Notes: generated by a model from the sequence alone, not told the origin. A stretch of DNA of 51,697 bases from Candidatus Pacearchaeota archaeon (GCA_026395815.1 JAPLXZ010000016.1:1-51697), one strand, 5' to 3'; counted from the stretch's first letter, positions 26,669-36,792 are shown. Translations and numbers: made by a program.

Positions 26669-27643
26669 ATTGTATAAGAATTTATTTATTTTATCTAAAT
26701 GACGCTTATTAGAGAATCCTATTTTTGAGATAAATCTTTTTACATTGTCCATACCATTTATTTGAATTACGAGACAATTACCATTTATATGAACCGAATG
26801 ATTAATATTATAACTTAAAAGTATCTTGCTTACTTGATTGATTAACCCTTTACTCGCTGAGGTGTAATTTATTCGAATGTATGGTCTTTTGTAAGATTTT
26901 CTTTTATCTATTCCTACTCCACCATCAGTATCAAACATTCCCTTCAGAGTATAATTTATTAATTCTTCTTTGGACCTGATTATTTCATTAGGTATAGTTA
27001 CAGTATAGCCCTTTATTCCTGCGGGAATCTTGAATCTACATGTTAACATTTCAAATAGATTTTTAGAATAAATATTAAGTCTTATCCACCCACCTTTTTG
27101 AGTTATTTTTGGAGAAATATTAAAAAGCATTTCACAAATTGGTTTTAATCTTTTATTATAGTAATCTGAATCAAGTAAATTATCTCCCGTTATTTGAGTT
27201 TGATATAGGTGTCCATACTTATTGGTAAATCCATCACCAATAATTGCCCCAATAAATTCACATAATTCTTCTGAGAGAGGGAGATTAATATTAAAATTAT
27301 ATTTAACCTTTTTATTTTTAGCTGCAATTTTCCTTCCTTTTTCAAAAGATTCCTTGTTTATAGAATAAGCTTTTTTGCCACCGATAATCTGTCCCCAGTT
27401 ATTCTCTTTCTTATCAATTAATTTAAGAAAATAATTTCTTCTATCCTCTTTCAAATTATCCAGTAAGATTATGAATCTATTTTCTGGAATACTTATCTTC
27501 TTTTGTCTGTAATTATCTATCATAGATTTATTAGTTCCTAAAATCTTGCCCAAATCTCTCCAATTTCTTGTGTTCATAGATATTCTTATTTCATCAAAAA
27601 ATTTTAGGCAATCTTTTTTATCTCTAAAGAATATTCTAAGCAT
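26666..27643 (-). CDS. LAGLIDADG homing endonuclease-like protein with N-terminal HTH
   Basis: Two motifs: EFIGAIIGDGF and YTLKGMFDTDGG; HTH-like RDLGKILGTNKSMIDNYRQKK. Confidence 0.88.
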   Translation of the reverse strand: MLRIFFRDKKDCLKFFDEIRISMNTRNWRDLGKILGTNKSMIDNYRQKKISIPENRFIILLDNLKEDRRNYFLKLIDKKENNWGQIIGGKKAYSINKESFEKGRKIAAKNKKVKYNFNINLPLSEELCEFIGAIIGDGFTNKYGHLYQTQITGDNLLDSDYYNKRLKPICEMLFNISPKITQKGGWIRLNIYSKNLFEMLTCRFKIPAGIKGYTVTIPNEIIRSKEELINYTLKGMFDTDGGVGIDKRKSYKRPYIRINYTSASKGLINQVSKILLSYNINHSVHINGNCLVIQINGMDNVKRFISKIGFSNKRHLDKINKFLYN

Positions 27644-27710
27644 TAACTGTTAAATAAAATGAAATATTTAAATTTTATGTTTCTGTACTATTAGTTCAAT
27701 AACAAGAAAA

Positions 27711-27783
27711 GCTCCTGCTGGGGATTGAACCCAGAACCCCCGTCTTACGAGAACGGTGCTCTCCCAATTTGAGCTACAGGAGC
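27711..27783 (-). tRNA. tRNA-Thr(CGU)
   Basis: GCTCCTGTAGCTCAAATTGGGAGAGCACCGTT CT CGT AA GACGG...GGGTTCAATCCCCAGCAGGAGC. Confidence 0.92.
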
Positions 27784-27878
27784 GTATGATCCTTTAAATC
27801 TTCTATTAATAAGATACTTCACAAATTTGCAGTTTATATTATTTTAGAATTATTTCTTCTTTTATTAATTATTGGATT

Positions 27879-28118
27879 TTATGCAGAAGCAACTCTTACA
27901 ACTCTTGATTTTACTAAATAGCTATGATTTCTTAACCCTTCAAAATAAGAACCAACAAGCTTTTCCTCTTCATCAAATTCAAAAACTAAAGAACCGCAAG
28001 CAGAACTGGGAAGATTAACTGAAGGATTAATTATTTTAACCTTTTTTACAACTCCTTCCAGGAATTCTTCTTCAACAGAATCTCCTTCCCAATTTTCTTC
28101 TAAAAAAGGACCCATCAT
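27879..28118 (-). CDS. Hypothetical protein
   Basis: ORF. Confidence 0.45.
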   Translation of the reverse strand: MMGPFLEENWEGDSVEEEFLEGVVKKVKIINPSVNLPSSACGSLVFEFDEEEKLVGSYFEGLRNHSYLVKSRVVRVASA

Positions 28119-28159
28119 AGGAATAGATATCTCCTACAGGTTAAAAATATTTCTTTAAT

Positions 28160-28420
28160 TTATTCTTTCTTTTCAGAACTCATTTTAATCTTAATTCCAA
28201 GCTCTTCAAGTCTTTTCATGTGTGCCTGCATTACGACTTCAACTTGCTGAATCATTCTTATCAATTCATTTCTTTCATTCAGCAAGGTATTCAATGCTCC
28301 TTGGTGGAATCCTATTTCCATTTCCTTTGGCATTTCCTGCCTTCCTTCTTTTTTTTCTTCCTTTTTCCCTTCTTTCATTGAAAGAGCTTTTTCAAGATTG
28401 TCTTTTTTTATTTCAGCCAT
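28160..28420 (-). CDS. Hypothetical coiled-coil protein
   Basis: Charged heptad-like sequence. Confidence 0.45.
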   Translation of the reverse strand: MAEIKKDNLEKALSMKEGKKEEKKEGRQEMPKEMEIGFHQGALNTLLNERNELIRMIQQVEVVMQAHMKRLEELGIKIKMSSEKKE

Positions 28421-28465
28421 GTTTTTAAGAAGAAAATTGAGTTATAAATGTTTGTTTTTGATGTT

Positions 28466-28837
28466 TTAAGGAACTACATATGGGCAAGAACGATTAATCT
28501 GATGATGCCTTTTCATCCATCTTCTGTTTTTTATTTTTCTTGAAAATGCTTCCTGTATTCTTTTTTCACGCTCTGCTTTTTCATTTTTAATTTTCTGATT
28601 TTTCAACCTAATTTCTAATCCTCTGGCAGAAATATTTGTGCATCTGCTAAAAGGATGCCTGTCCTGATGTTTCCTTAACAAATAACTTTTATCAGAATAA
28701 AAACCAAGATAGAAATTGTTTTCAGGAGAAGCATTTTTAATTTCTGTTTCATTTATAGTTGAAGAATAATTTCTGATAACTCTCATTAACTCATAATACT
28801 CTCTTGCTAAAGAACGTGCAAATCCTAAAAGACTCAT
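28466..28837 (-). CDS. Hypothetical basic protein
   Basis: ORF. Confidence 0.4.
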   Translation of the reverse strand: MSLLGFARSLAREYYELMRVIRNYSSTINETEIKNASPENNFYLGFYSDKSYLLRKHQDRHPFSRCTNISARGLEIRLKNQKIKNEKAEREKRIQEAFSRKIKNRRWMKRHHQINRSCPYVVP

Positions 28838-28873
28838 ATCTTTTTCATATAAATCCTCTTTTTAAAGATTTAT

Positions 28874-29164
28874 TTATTTCCCAAAGAACAAGAAGCATCT
28901 GCAATGCCCTTCTAATTCTATCTCCCCTCGATGAAAAACACAAGGGCAAATAATCTCTTTGTCTTTTTCCTTATTGCCTGTAACAATCCTGCATGGGCAA
29001 TAAACCTCCCCATGCATTTTTTTATTCCTTAAAAGCCCTTTCATTATCATTTCAGCTTTTTTGCTGTTTGGATTGACTTTTATTCTTGTTTTTTTTGCAT
29101 ATTCCCTTATGTCTTTTTTTAATTCTTTTGCATCTCTTACTTTAAATCCTGCTGCAGTTTTCAT
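28874..29164 (-). CDS. Ferredoxin-thioredoxin reductase catalytic-subunit-like protein (start re-set from 29206)
   Basis: CPCRIV...IICPCVFHRGEIELEGHCRCFLF (CPC/CPC/CxC FTR-beta pattern); internal MKTAAGFKV start avoids overlapping argS. Confidence 0.8.
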   Translation of the reverse strand: MKTAAGFKVRDAKELKKDIREYAKKTRIKVNPNSKKAEMIMKGLLRNKKMHGEVYCPCRIVTGNKEKDKEIICPCVFHRGEIELEGHCRCFLFFGK

Positions 29165-29197
29165 AACATATAAAAATGAATATACATTATAAACTTT

Positions 29198-30898
29198 ATG
29201 AAGCAAATTATAACAAGTCTATTGAAAGAAGCTATTAAAAAAAATGGTGTGAGTTTAAGAAATGAAGAAATTGAAAAGTTTATTGAAATTCCTCCTTCTC
29301 CTGAGCTTGGAGATTATTCTTTTCCTTGCTTTTTCTTAATAGAAAAATTTAAGCAAGAACCTTCAAGAATTGCCTTGGATATAAGAAGAAAAATAACAAA
29401 AGTGCCTGAAGGTTTTCAGGACATACAAACAAGCGGAGCATACATAAACTTCTTTGTTAACAGAAAAGACTTGTCTAAACAAATAATTCAGGAAATTTTG
29501 TCAAAAAAAGAAAAATACGGGTCTTTTTCCCAGGAAAAAAACAAAGTCATGATTGAGTTTTCACAGCCAAACACACACAAGGCATTTCATGTTGGGCATA
29601 TAAGAGGAACGACAATTGGAGAAAGCTTAGCGAGAATCTTTGAATTCTGCGGAAATGAAGTAATAAGGGCAAATTACCAAGGAGATTCAGGAATGCATGT
29701 AGCAAAATGGATATGGTGCTATAAGAAATATCATAAAAAGCAGAAATTGAAAGAAGATGAATCATGGATTGCTTCAATTTATGTAGATGCGATTAAAAGA
29801 CTTTCAAAAAATGAAAAATTGCAAGAGCAGGTTGACTTAATAAACAAAATGCTTGCAGAAAGAAGCGATAAAGAGCTTGATTCATTATGGAAAAAATCAA
29901 GAAAATTAAGTTTGGATTCTTTTGAAAAAATCTATAGAGAGTTAAACACCCATTTTGACGTGTATTTTTTTGAAAGCGAGATGGAAAAGAGAGGATTGGA
30001 CATGGCAGAGAAATTATTAAAAGATGAAATCGCAAAAATAAGCGAAGGAGCAGTTATAATTGACTTAAAAAAATACAATCTTGGAGTCTGGGTTTTATTA
30101 AGAAAGGACCAAACTGTTCTTTATTCTGCAAAAGATTTGGCATTGGTGAAAGAAAAGTTTGAAAAATTCAAAATTAATAGAAATGTTTATGTCATCGGTT
30201 CAGCGCAATCAATGCACATGGCGCAGCTTTTCAAAACTCTTGAACTAATGAATTTCCCAAAGGTTAAAGAATGTAAATATGTTCCATTTTCAGAAGTCCG
30301 TTTGCCAACAGGAAAAATGTCATCAAGAACAGGAGAGAATATACTCTATTCTGATTTTATAAAGGAGATTACAGATTATTCAAAAAAAGAAATTAAGAAA
30401 AGATTTCCTTCAATTTCAAAAAAAGAATTGGAGAGTCGTTCCCTTAAAATATCAATTGCGTCAATTAAATACTCAATGCTAAAGCAAAATCCAAATAAAG
30501 TTATAATCTTCAAGAAAGAAGATGCCTTGAATTTTGAAGGAGATTCAGGAGCATATATTCTATACACTTATGCAAGAGCAGGTTCCATATTGGAAAAGGC
30601 GAATAAAAAATTAAAGGAAAAGTTTGATACAGGAAAGCTGGAAGAAAAGGAAATTGAACTGATAAAAAAATTATCGCAATTCAAAGATGTTGTTTCAAAT
30701 GCATACAAAACAATGAATCCTAATGTTCTTGCAAATTATTCTTACCAATTATGCCAAATCTTCAATGAATTTTATCATTCTTGCCCTGTAATTGACTCAG
30801 AGAAAGAGCAGTTCAGGCTTTCTTTAGTTACTGCATTAAGACAGGTCTTGAAAAATTCTGTTTACCTCTTGGGAATAAGCACAGTCGAGGAGATGTAA
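29198..30898 (+). CDS. argS: Arginyl-tRNA synthetase
   Basis: FSQPNTHKAFHVGHIRGTTIGESLARI; RLPTGKMSSRTGENI. Confidence 0.95.
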   Translation: MKQIITSLLKEAIKKNGVSLRNEEIEKFIEIPPSPELGDYSFPCFFLIEKFKQEPSRIALDIRRKITKVPEGFQDIQTSGAYINFFVNRKDLSKQIIQEILSKKEKYGSFSQEKNKVMIEFSQPNTHKAFHVGHIRGTTIGESLARIFEFCGNEVIRANYQGDSGMHVAKWIWCYKKYHKKQKLKEDESWIASIYVDAIKRLSKNEKLQEQVDLINKMLAERSDKELDSLWKKSRKLSLDSFEKIYRELNTHFDVYFFESEMEKRGLDMAEKLLKDEIAKISEGAVIIDLKKYNLGVWVLLRKDQTVLYSAKDLALVKEKFEKFKINRNVYVIGSAQSMHMAQLFKTLELMNFPKVKECKYVPFSEVRLPTGKMSSRTGENILYSDFIKEITDYSKKEIKKRFPSISKKELESRSLKISIASIKYSMLKQNPNKVIIFKKEDALNFEGDSGAYILYTYARAGSILEKANKKLKEKFDTGKLEEKEIELIKKLSQFKDVVSNAYKTMNPNVLANYSYQLCQIFNEFYHSCPVIDSEKEQFRLSLVTALRQVLKNSVYLLGISTVEEM

Positions 30899-30992
30899 TT
30901 TTATATTATATCCAAAAAGATTTATTTACTTCTGACTTAATCTGAAGGTAAATATCTAAATCTTCCCCATATATAAAAACAATATGTTTATT

Positions 30993-31493
30993 TTAATTAC
31001 AATTAAAAATTCTCTTAAAAAATCCTAAAATTCCTTTATTATTCTTTGTATTTGAGTTATTTTTAATTTGCGAAGAATTTTCTAATCTATTCTCTTCAAA
31101 AATATTTTTGGAGTCATTTTTAATTCCAAAAATCTCTTCTAAATTTTTTAATTCCTTTTTGACATTATCTAATTCTTTTTTGGTCTCATCCAATTCTCTT
31201 CTTAGATTATTCTCTTCAGAAATTATCACCATCAAAATTTGTATTGTAGAATACAATCCACTAAATTCTTTAGCATATATTGTGTCATCGCCTTTATCAT
31301 AGCAAATTTTTGAATCATTAAACAGAGTTCCTCCTTCCACACAAATTTCTTGTGTTATTGAAATATCTTCTTGTGTTATTGAGATTTCTCCCCCTGTAAC
31401 TATCTGGTTTGCCCCCTGAATAAATCCAATACTAATCAAAACAATAAACAAACTTAGCAATAACAATCTTTTCATATATTTCACAAGAATCAC
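30993..31493 (-). CDS. Secreted coiled-coil protein
   Basis: Signal peptide; LRRELDETKKELDNVKKELKNLEE. Confidence 0.5.
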   Translation of the reverse strand: MILVKYMKRLLLLSLFIVLISIGFIQGANQIVTGGEISITQEDISITQEICVEGGTLFNDSKICYDKGDDTIYAKEFSGLYSTIQILMVIISEENNLRRELDETKKELDNVKKELKNLEEIFGIKNDSKNIFEENRLENSSQIKNNSNTKNNKGILGFFKRIFNCN

Positions 31494-31682
31494 ACAATTT
31501 TAAGTATTTCTGTTGAGACAACAATAAATCTTAAAGAAAAAGTGATGGAGTGTAACTATAATATTTTTTCATCAATTTTGTATTTTTAAGAATATACCCA
31601 ATTGGGATATATATAATCAAAACCTATTTAAACTAATTTTTCTTATTGATTTTAGATATTAAAAATAAAAAGGGAGGTGAAA

Positions 31683-31883
31683 ATGGCAGGAAAGAAAGTC
31701 AAAAATTTACTTAGCTTTATTGCGTGGATAACAGGAATATTAGTATCTTTAGCAGTGGGTTTTGCAATGACAGGAGCTACTTTAACAGTTCCATGGATAC
31801 CAGTGTTAGTTACTCAAGTTGCAGGATGGATTGTTGTTATTACAACAGTAGTAAGCGCAGTATTAGCTTTAATGAAGCAATAA
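31683..31883 (+). CDS. Small hydrophobic two-TM protein (start re-set from 31677)
   Basis: AGGGAGGTGA Shine-Dalgarno immediately upstream of ATG at 31683; MAGKKVKNLLSFIAWITGILVSLAVGFAMTG... Confidence 0.55.
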   Translation: MAGKKVKNLLSFIAWITGILVSLAVGFAMTGATLTVPWIPVLVTQVAGWIVVITTVVSAVLALMKQ

Positions 31884-32031
31884 ATTTTTATTTTTTTATT
31901 TTTTTCTCTTATATATTTTTTATTTGTATATTTATTGGGAAATGAAAATTATTCAGTAGTTTTATGAATTTTTCTTATTAGAAATTAAAATTCTTAAAAT
32001 AAAGGCTTATTTTTGTTTTAATTATTATATC

Positions 32032-32406
32032 TTATCTTACTTTGCCTTCTATCACCTTAGGAAGATCATGATAAAAGAAAACTAAAAAATTTCTGGTTCT
32101 TGGATCTATATTTCCATAATCTCTTATTAATTCAGGATTTGTAAATGAACCATCGTTGTTTCCTCTCATAATTTTAAGTTTGTAATCTTTGTTAGATTTT
32201 GTTAAATAAACCATATCGAAATATCCGTCTTTGTTGGTATCTACAATTCTTGTTCCAAGAGTTTTTTCTGGAATAAATTCAGTTATGTTTCTCGACTTTT
32301 CTGTATCAAGACTTGCACATCCAGCTAGTCCAATCATTGTTACTGCAGTTAATGCGCAAATAGTTTTTCTGAATGACATTTTAATTATTAGGTTTTGGTT
32401 GTGCAT
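32032..32406 (-). CDS. Putative lipoprotein
   Basis: VTMIGLAGCASLDTEK lipobox; DTNKDGYFDMVYLTKS. Confidence 0.5.
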   Translation of the reverse strand: MHNQNLIIKMSFRKTICALTAVTMIGLAGCASLDTEKSRNITEFIPEKTLGTRIVDTNKDGYFDMVYLTKSNKDYKLKIMRGNNDGSFTNPELIRDYGNIDPRTRNFLVFFYHDLPKVIEGKVR

Positions 32407-33007
32407 CTCTAAAAGAATTTCCTAGAAAACTCTTCTTTATCAACTCCTTTTCTCCATCATCGTTAAGATCATCATAAGTCAAAAGATATACTTCCCGATA
32501 AGTAACATCCGCCTTATCACCTACTCTAAAAATACTGAATAATCTTCTGTCATCAACTTCAAAATCAACATTCCCATCAAAAAAAACGTAATATTTGTCA
32601 TTTGGAATAAGTGGTGGGGCCTGAATCCTTCTTGGAGATAAACCACCTGTAGGTCTTTTATTCCTATTATCTTTTGGAGGTGTAGGCCTTTTATCTCTTT
32701 CTGGAGAAATAAACTTCCCCAGATTATTTTCCTCAATAACTTCAGATAATCTTTTTTGATCCATTTGAATACCGAGATTTCTATAAGAAAGGATGTAATC
32801 ATCACCCATTCTTTCCATGTAGATTGTACCATCAGGGAAATTGTACATATGCCTTCTATTCATCTCTGGAAAATAACGGACTATCCTTTTTAATCTAACA
32901 ATTGCGTCTTCATGCTTTGTAATACTTTCGAATTTATATTCCTTGCATCCGCAAAGTGAAGCTAATGCAATTGCTCCAATTCCTAATAATTTTAGTAACT
33001 TATTCAT
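32381..33007 (-). CDS. Putative lipoprotein
   Basis: GAIALASLCGCKEYK lipobox. Confidence 0.5.
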   Translation of the reverse strand: MNKLLKLLGIGAIALASLCGCKEYKFESITKHEDAIVRLKRIVRYFPEMNRRHMYNFPDGTIYMERMGDDYILSYRNLGIQMDQKRLSEVIEENNLGKFISPERDKRPTPPKDNRNKRPTGGLSPRRIQAPPLIPNDKYYVFFDGNVDFEVDDRRLFSIFRVGDKADVTYREVYLLTYDDLNDDGEKELIKKSFLGNSFRDAQPKPNN

Positions 33008-33074
33008 AAAAACTTGATTAGATAATTACTTATAAATATTTATATATTATAAAATCAACGAGAAAAAGAAAATT

Positions 33075-33884
33075 TTACTTCACAGGTTTCAATTCCTTCC
33101 AGGCAATATCAAACATCTGCTCCAAAGCTTTTGCAAAAAATTCCGTGTTAATCCAAATTCCAACATCATAGTTAGGGTGGAATTTTTCGTCATCAAGAAG
33201 CATGAACATCAATTGAGAAGAATCAACAAGAACGATTCTTGCTTTTACTTTAGCTTCAATGTCTCTTACTTCCGCGACTTTTTTGAATTCTCTCGCTATT
33301 TTTATGTTGCTGTTATCAATAGGAACAGCAATTCTTATCTTAACTCCTCTTTTTTTGCATTTTTCCATTGCAGGCAGTAATGCTTCATATTTCCTGCCAA
33401 GCCCTTCTTTTGTTGTAACGATTGTTATGGATTTTTCTGCTCCTCTAATCATCATGTCCATATGATTGTAAAGATTTTGTCTTCCCTTCAAGCTTCCAGA
33501 CAAGTCAGATGGCTCCACAAACTGTATCCCTTTAGTGAATAGAGAATTAAGTTCTTCCAAAACATCATCTCCATGAAGCTTTTCAAGTCTTTCAGTTCTT
33601 TCTTTTGCGTATTTTACAAGGTTCTTTTTTACTCTCTCAACAACTTCGTCTGGCTTGAGAGCGATAAATTTTATTGGCTTGCCGAGTTTCATTAAAATAA
33701 ATCCTTTTTTCTCAAGGCTTTCCAAAATATCATACGTTCTTGATCTTGGAACATCAGAAATGCTGCTCAATTCTCCTGCAGTGCTTGTGCCCCTTGAAAG
33801 CAGCGCAGTCCATACTTTAACTTCATAGAGATTCAAGTCGAAGATTTTCCTCAATCTGCTTAAAAATTCATCTTTTACAATCAT
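33075..33884 (-). CDS. TrmB-family transcriptional regulator
   Basis: LRKIFDLNLYEVKVWTALLSRGTSTAGELSSISDVPRSRTYDILESLEKKGFI. Confidence 0.9.
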   Translation of the reverse strand: MIVKDEFLSRLRKIFDLNLYEVKVWTALLSRGTSTAGELSSISDVPRSRTYDILESLEKKGFILMKLGKPIKFIALKPDEVVERVKKNLVKYAKERTERLEKLHGDDVLEELNSLFTKGIQFVEPSDLSGSLKGRQNLYNHMDMMIRGAEKSITIVTTKEGLGRKYEALLPAMEKCKKRGVKIRIAVPIDNSNIKIAREFKKVAEVRDIEAKVKARIVLVDSSQLMFMLLDDEKFHPNYDVGIWINTEFFAKALEQMFDIAWKELKPVK

Positions 33885-33960
33885 CTTTTTTCTTTAGGTA
33901 ATTTTCTTTTTAAAGATTGTTATGGTAAAAGAGTAAATTGATTGTCCTACTCATCAGTAA

Positions 33961-36759
33961 TTATCTTTTGACAATTGCTATTTTTCCTCTTTTATCTTTT
34001 ATTTTAAACTCGTTATTCTTTTTAAATCTTTCCTTGTCAGTTGTAACAATTTCCAATTTTTTTGAATTTGTTCTTTCTTTTATGAAATTTTTTTTATCTT
34101 CAATCATCTTTTTGAATTCCTCGTCGGTAATTATATACGTTTCAACTTTGTCTTTTTTTTCAAGTCCAAGTTCTTTTCTGAATGCCTGAATCTGTCTGGA
34201 TAATTCTCTTGCATAACCTTCTGCTTCTAATTCGCTTGTTTGCCTTGTATCCAACTCAACTGCAATTCCTTTTCCTTTTGAAATATTAATTTTTTTTACA
34301 TTCAACTGGCTTAAAATAATTTCTTTCAGTTCTGGTTTTAACTTTAAGTCGCATTTAATCTCTGCTTTTGCCAATGGCCATCTTAATCCTATCTTTTCTT
34401 TGTCTCTCAAAGCCAATCCAGCTTCAATAATTTCCAATGTTTTCTTAAATTCTTTTTCAAGCGTCTTGTTTATCTTTTTATTTTCAACTTTTGGCCAATT
34501 TGAAAGATGAACAGATTTTTTTTCAAACTCCTTGTAAATTATTTCTGTTACATTAGGAGCATAAGGAGCCAAAACTTTTGAAATTTTTTCCAAAACTTCA
34601 GCTATTACTTTTTTTATATTTTTGTCTTCCCTATCCCTCACAATTTTTATGTATGTTCTTGAGAAATCTCCAACAACAAAATTAATTATTGGCTCGAGTG
34701 CATTTTCTATGTAATAATCTTCTAAATTTTTCGTTGTCTCTTTAATCATTGAATTTAATCTCGAGATAATCCACTTGTCTTCAATCTTTGTTTCTGCTTT
34801 TTTTTGGTTGTCAAGCTGTTTGTAATATTGAAAGGTATTCCATAATGTATTCAAAAAAGGAATTGTCTCTTCTTTCACAAGGTTTATCCCAAATCTTTTT
34901 TGGCTTCCTATGTCAACCATACAGAACTGCAACCTTGTTGCATCAACTCCAACAGAGTCAAGAACCTCATTAGGATTTAATATATTGCCTTTGCTCTTCG
35001 ACATTTTGTTTCCATTTTCATCAACAATATGCCCGGCGCAGATTACATTTCTAAATGCAACATTATCAAATAGAAGAGTTGAAAGAACATGCAATGTGTA
35101 AAACCACCCTCTTGTCTGGTCTATTGCCTCTGCAATGAAATCATAAGGGAATCTTTTTTGAAATTCTTTTTTGTTTTCAAACGGATAATGGAATTGTGCA
35201 AAGGAGGCGCTTCCTGAATCATACCAGCAGTCAATAACATCTTCAACCCTCTTCATTTCTTTTCCGCACTTGCACTTTAAGGTTACTTTGTCAATCCATG
35301 GCTTGTGCAAATCAATTTCCTTTTCAAATATTTTTTTTGTGGAATATTTTTTCATTTCTTCTATACTTCCAATTGCTCTTTCCTCTCCGCATGAACATCT
35401 CCAGATAGGCAATGGTGTTCCCCAGAATTTTTTTCTTGAAAGTGCCCAATCTTTTACGCTTTCAAGCCACTTTCCAAATCTTCCGTCTTTGATATGCTTT
35501 GGAACCCAGTTGATTTTATTGTTAAGTTCAATCAGCCTTTCCTTGTATTTTGTGACCTTAACAAACCATGATCTAATTGCATAATACAGCAGAGGAGTCT
35601 CACATCTCCAGCAAAAAGGATAAGCATGAAGAACTTTTTCTGTTTTGTAAAGCAAATGCCTTCCTCTTAATTCTTCTTTTATATTGTCTTCTGCGTCTTT
35701 GACAAACATCCCTTTCCAATAAGGAACAATATCTAAAAATCTGCCATCTTCTCCAACAGTATGGACTGCAGGCAGTCTTAATTTCATTCCTACATTGTAA
35801 TCGTCTTCCCCATACATCACAGCAGTATGCACAATCCCTGTTCCATCTTCTGTTGTTACAAAATCTGCTGAAATTATTTGATGAGAATTTTCATTCTGCG
35901 TTTCCCTTATGTTATACAAAGGCTCGTACTTAATTCCAACAAGTTCTTTTCCTGAAAACTCTTTTAGGATTTCATACTCGCCTTTTAAAACATTCAGCCT
36001 GTCTTTTCCAAGAATTAATTTGTCTCCGTCAGGAAGTTTTACTTTAACATATCTTATTTTTTCTCCTACAGCCAAAGCAACATTTCCAGGAAGAGTCCAA
36101 GGAGTTGTTGTCCAAGCAAGAATGTACTCATCGTCTTTTTCTCTAACTTTGAATGCGATATAAACAGATTCTTCTTTTATGTCTTTATACCCTAAAGCTA
36201 CCTCGTGGCTTGACAAAGGAGTCTCGCATCTTGGGCAGTATGGAACGACTTTATGCGCTTCATACAAGAGTTTTTTGTCATACAGCTGCTTCAAGCTCCA
36301 CCATACGCTTTCTATATAATCGTTTTCAAGAGTTACATAAGGATTATCTAAGTCAACCAAATATCCAAGCCTTTTTGTTGAATCATTCCATGTTTTTATG
36401 TAAGAAAAAACACTTTCCTTGCATTCTTTTATAAAATTAGCCTTCCCAAATTTTAATATGTCTTTTTTTGAATTTAACTTTAGTTTTTTTTCTATCTGAA
36501 CTTCTACAGGCAAGCCATGGCAATCCCATCCAGCTTTTCTTGGAACATTAAACCCCTGCATATATCTGAATCTGTTTATTATATCTTTGTAGGTCCTTAC
36601 TTCTAAATGATGCAATGCAGGAGGGGCATTTGCTGTTGGAGGGCCCTCGAGAAAACTGAAAAGCTTTTTTCTTTTTTTGTCATCGCTTACTGTTTTTTTC
36701 CCGTCTTTTTCTTTAAAGCTTTTTCTTGCTTCTTCTTCAACTTTCTTAAAATCATACAT
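33961..36759 (-). CDS. ileS: Isoleucyl-tRNA synthetase
   Basis: GPPTANAPPALHHLEVRTYKDI; GWDCHGLPVEVQIEKKL; GNKMSKSKGNILNPNEV. Confidence 0.95.
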   Translation of the reverse strand: MYDFKKVEEEARKSFKEKDGKKTVSDDKKRKKLFSFLEGPPTANAPPALHHLEVRTYKDIINRFRYMQGFNVPRKAGWDCHGLPVEVQIEKKLKLNSKKDILKFGKANFIKECKESVFSYIKTWNDSTKRLGYLVDLDNPYVTLENDYIESVWWSLKQLYDKKLLYEAHKVVPYCPRCETPLSSHEVALGYKDIKEESVYIAFKVREKDDEYILAWTTTPWTLPGNVALAVGEKIRYVKVKLPDGDKLILGKDRLNVLKGEYEILKEFSGKELVGIKYEPLYNIRETQNENSHQIISADFVTTEDGTGIVHTAVMYGEDDYNVGMKLRLPAVHTVGEDGRFLDIVPYWKGMFVKDAEDNIKEELRGRHLLYKTEKVLHAYPFCWRCETPLLYYAIRSWFVKVTKYKERLIELNNKINWVPKHIKDGRFGKWLESVKDWALSRKKFWGTPLPIWRCSCGEERAIGSIEEMKKYSTKKIFEKEIDLHKPWIDKVTLKCKCGKEMKRVEDVIDCWYDSGSASFAQFHYPFENKKEFQKRFPYDFIAEAIDQTRGWFYTLHVLSTLLFDNVAFRNVICAGHIVDENGNKMSKSKGNILNPNEVLDSVGVDATRLQFCMVDIGSQKRFGINLVKEETIPFLNTLWNTFQYYKQLDNQKKAETKIEDKWIISRLNSMIKETTKNLEDYYIENALEPIINFVVGDFSRTYIKIVRDREDKNIKKVIAEVLEKISKVLAPYAPNVTEIIYKEFEKKSVHLSNWPKVENKKINKTLEKEFKKTLEIIEAGLALRDKEKIGLRWPLAKAEIKCDLKLKPELKEIILSQLNVKKINISKGKGIAVELDTRQTSELEAEGYARELSRQIQAFRKELGLEKKDKVETYIITDEEFKKMIEDKKNFIKERTNSKKLEIVTTDKERFKKNNEFKIKDKRGKIAIVKR

Positions 36760-36792
36760 AATTTTTATATGGTTTTTATATTTTTAAAATGA

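Noticed and set aside
31677-31682. GTG start for the small hydrophobic ORF
   Set aside because: GTG is part of the AGGGAGGTGA Shine-Dalgarno; ATG at 31683 is more plausible
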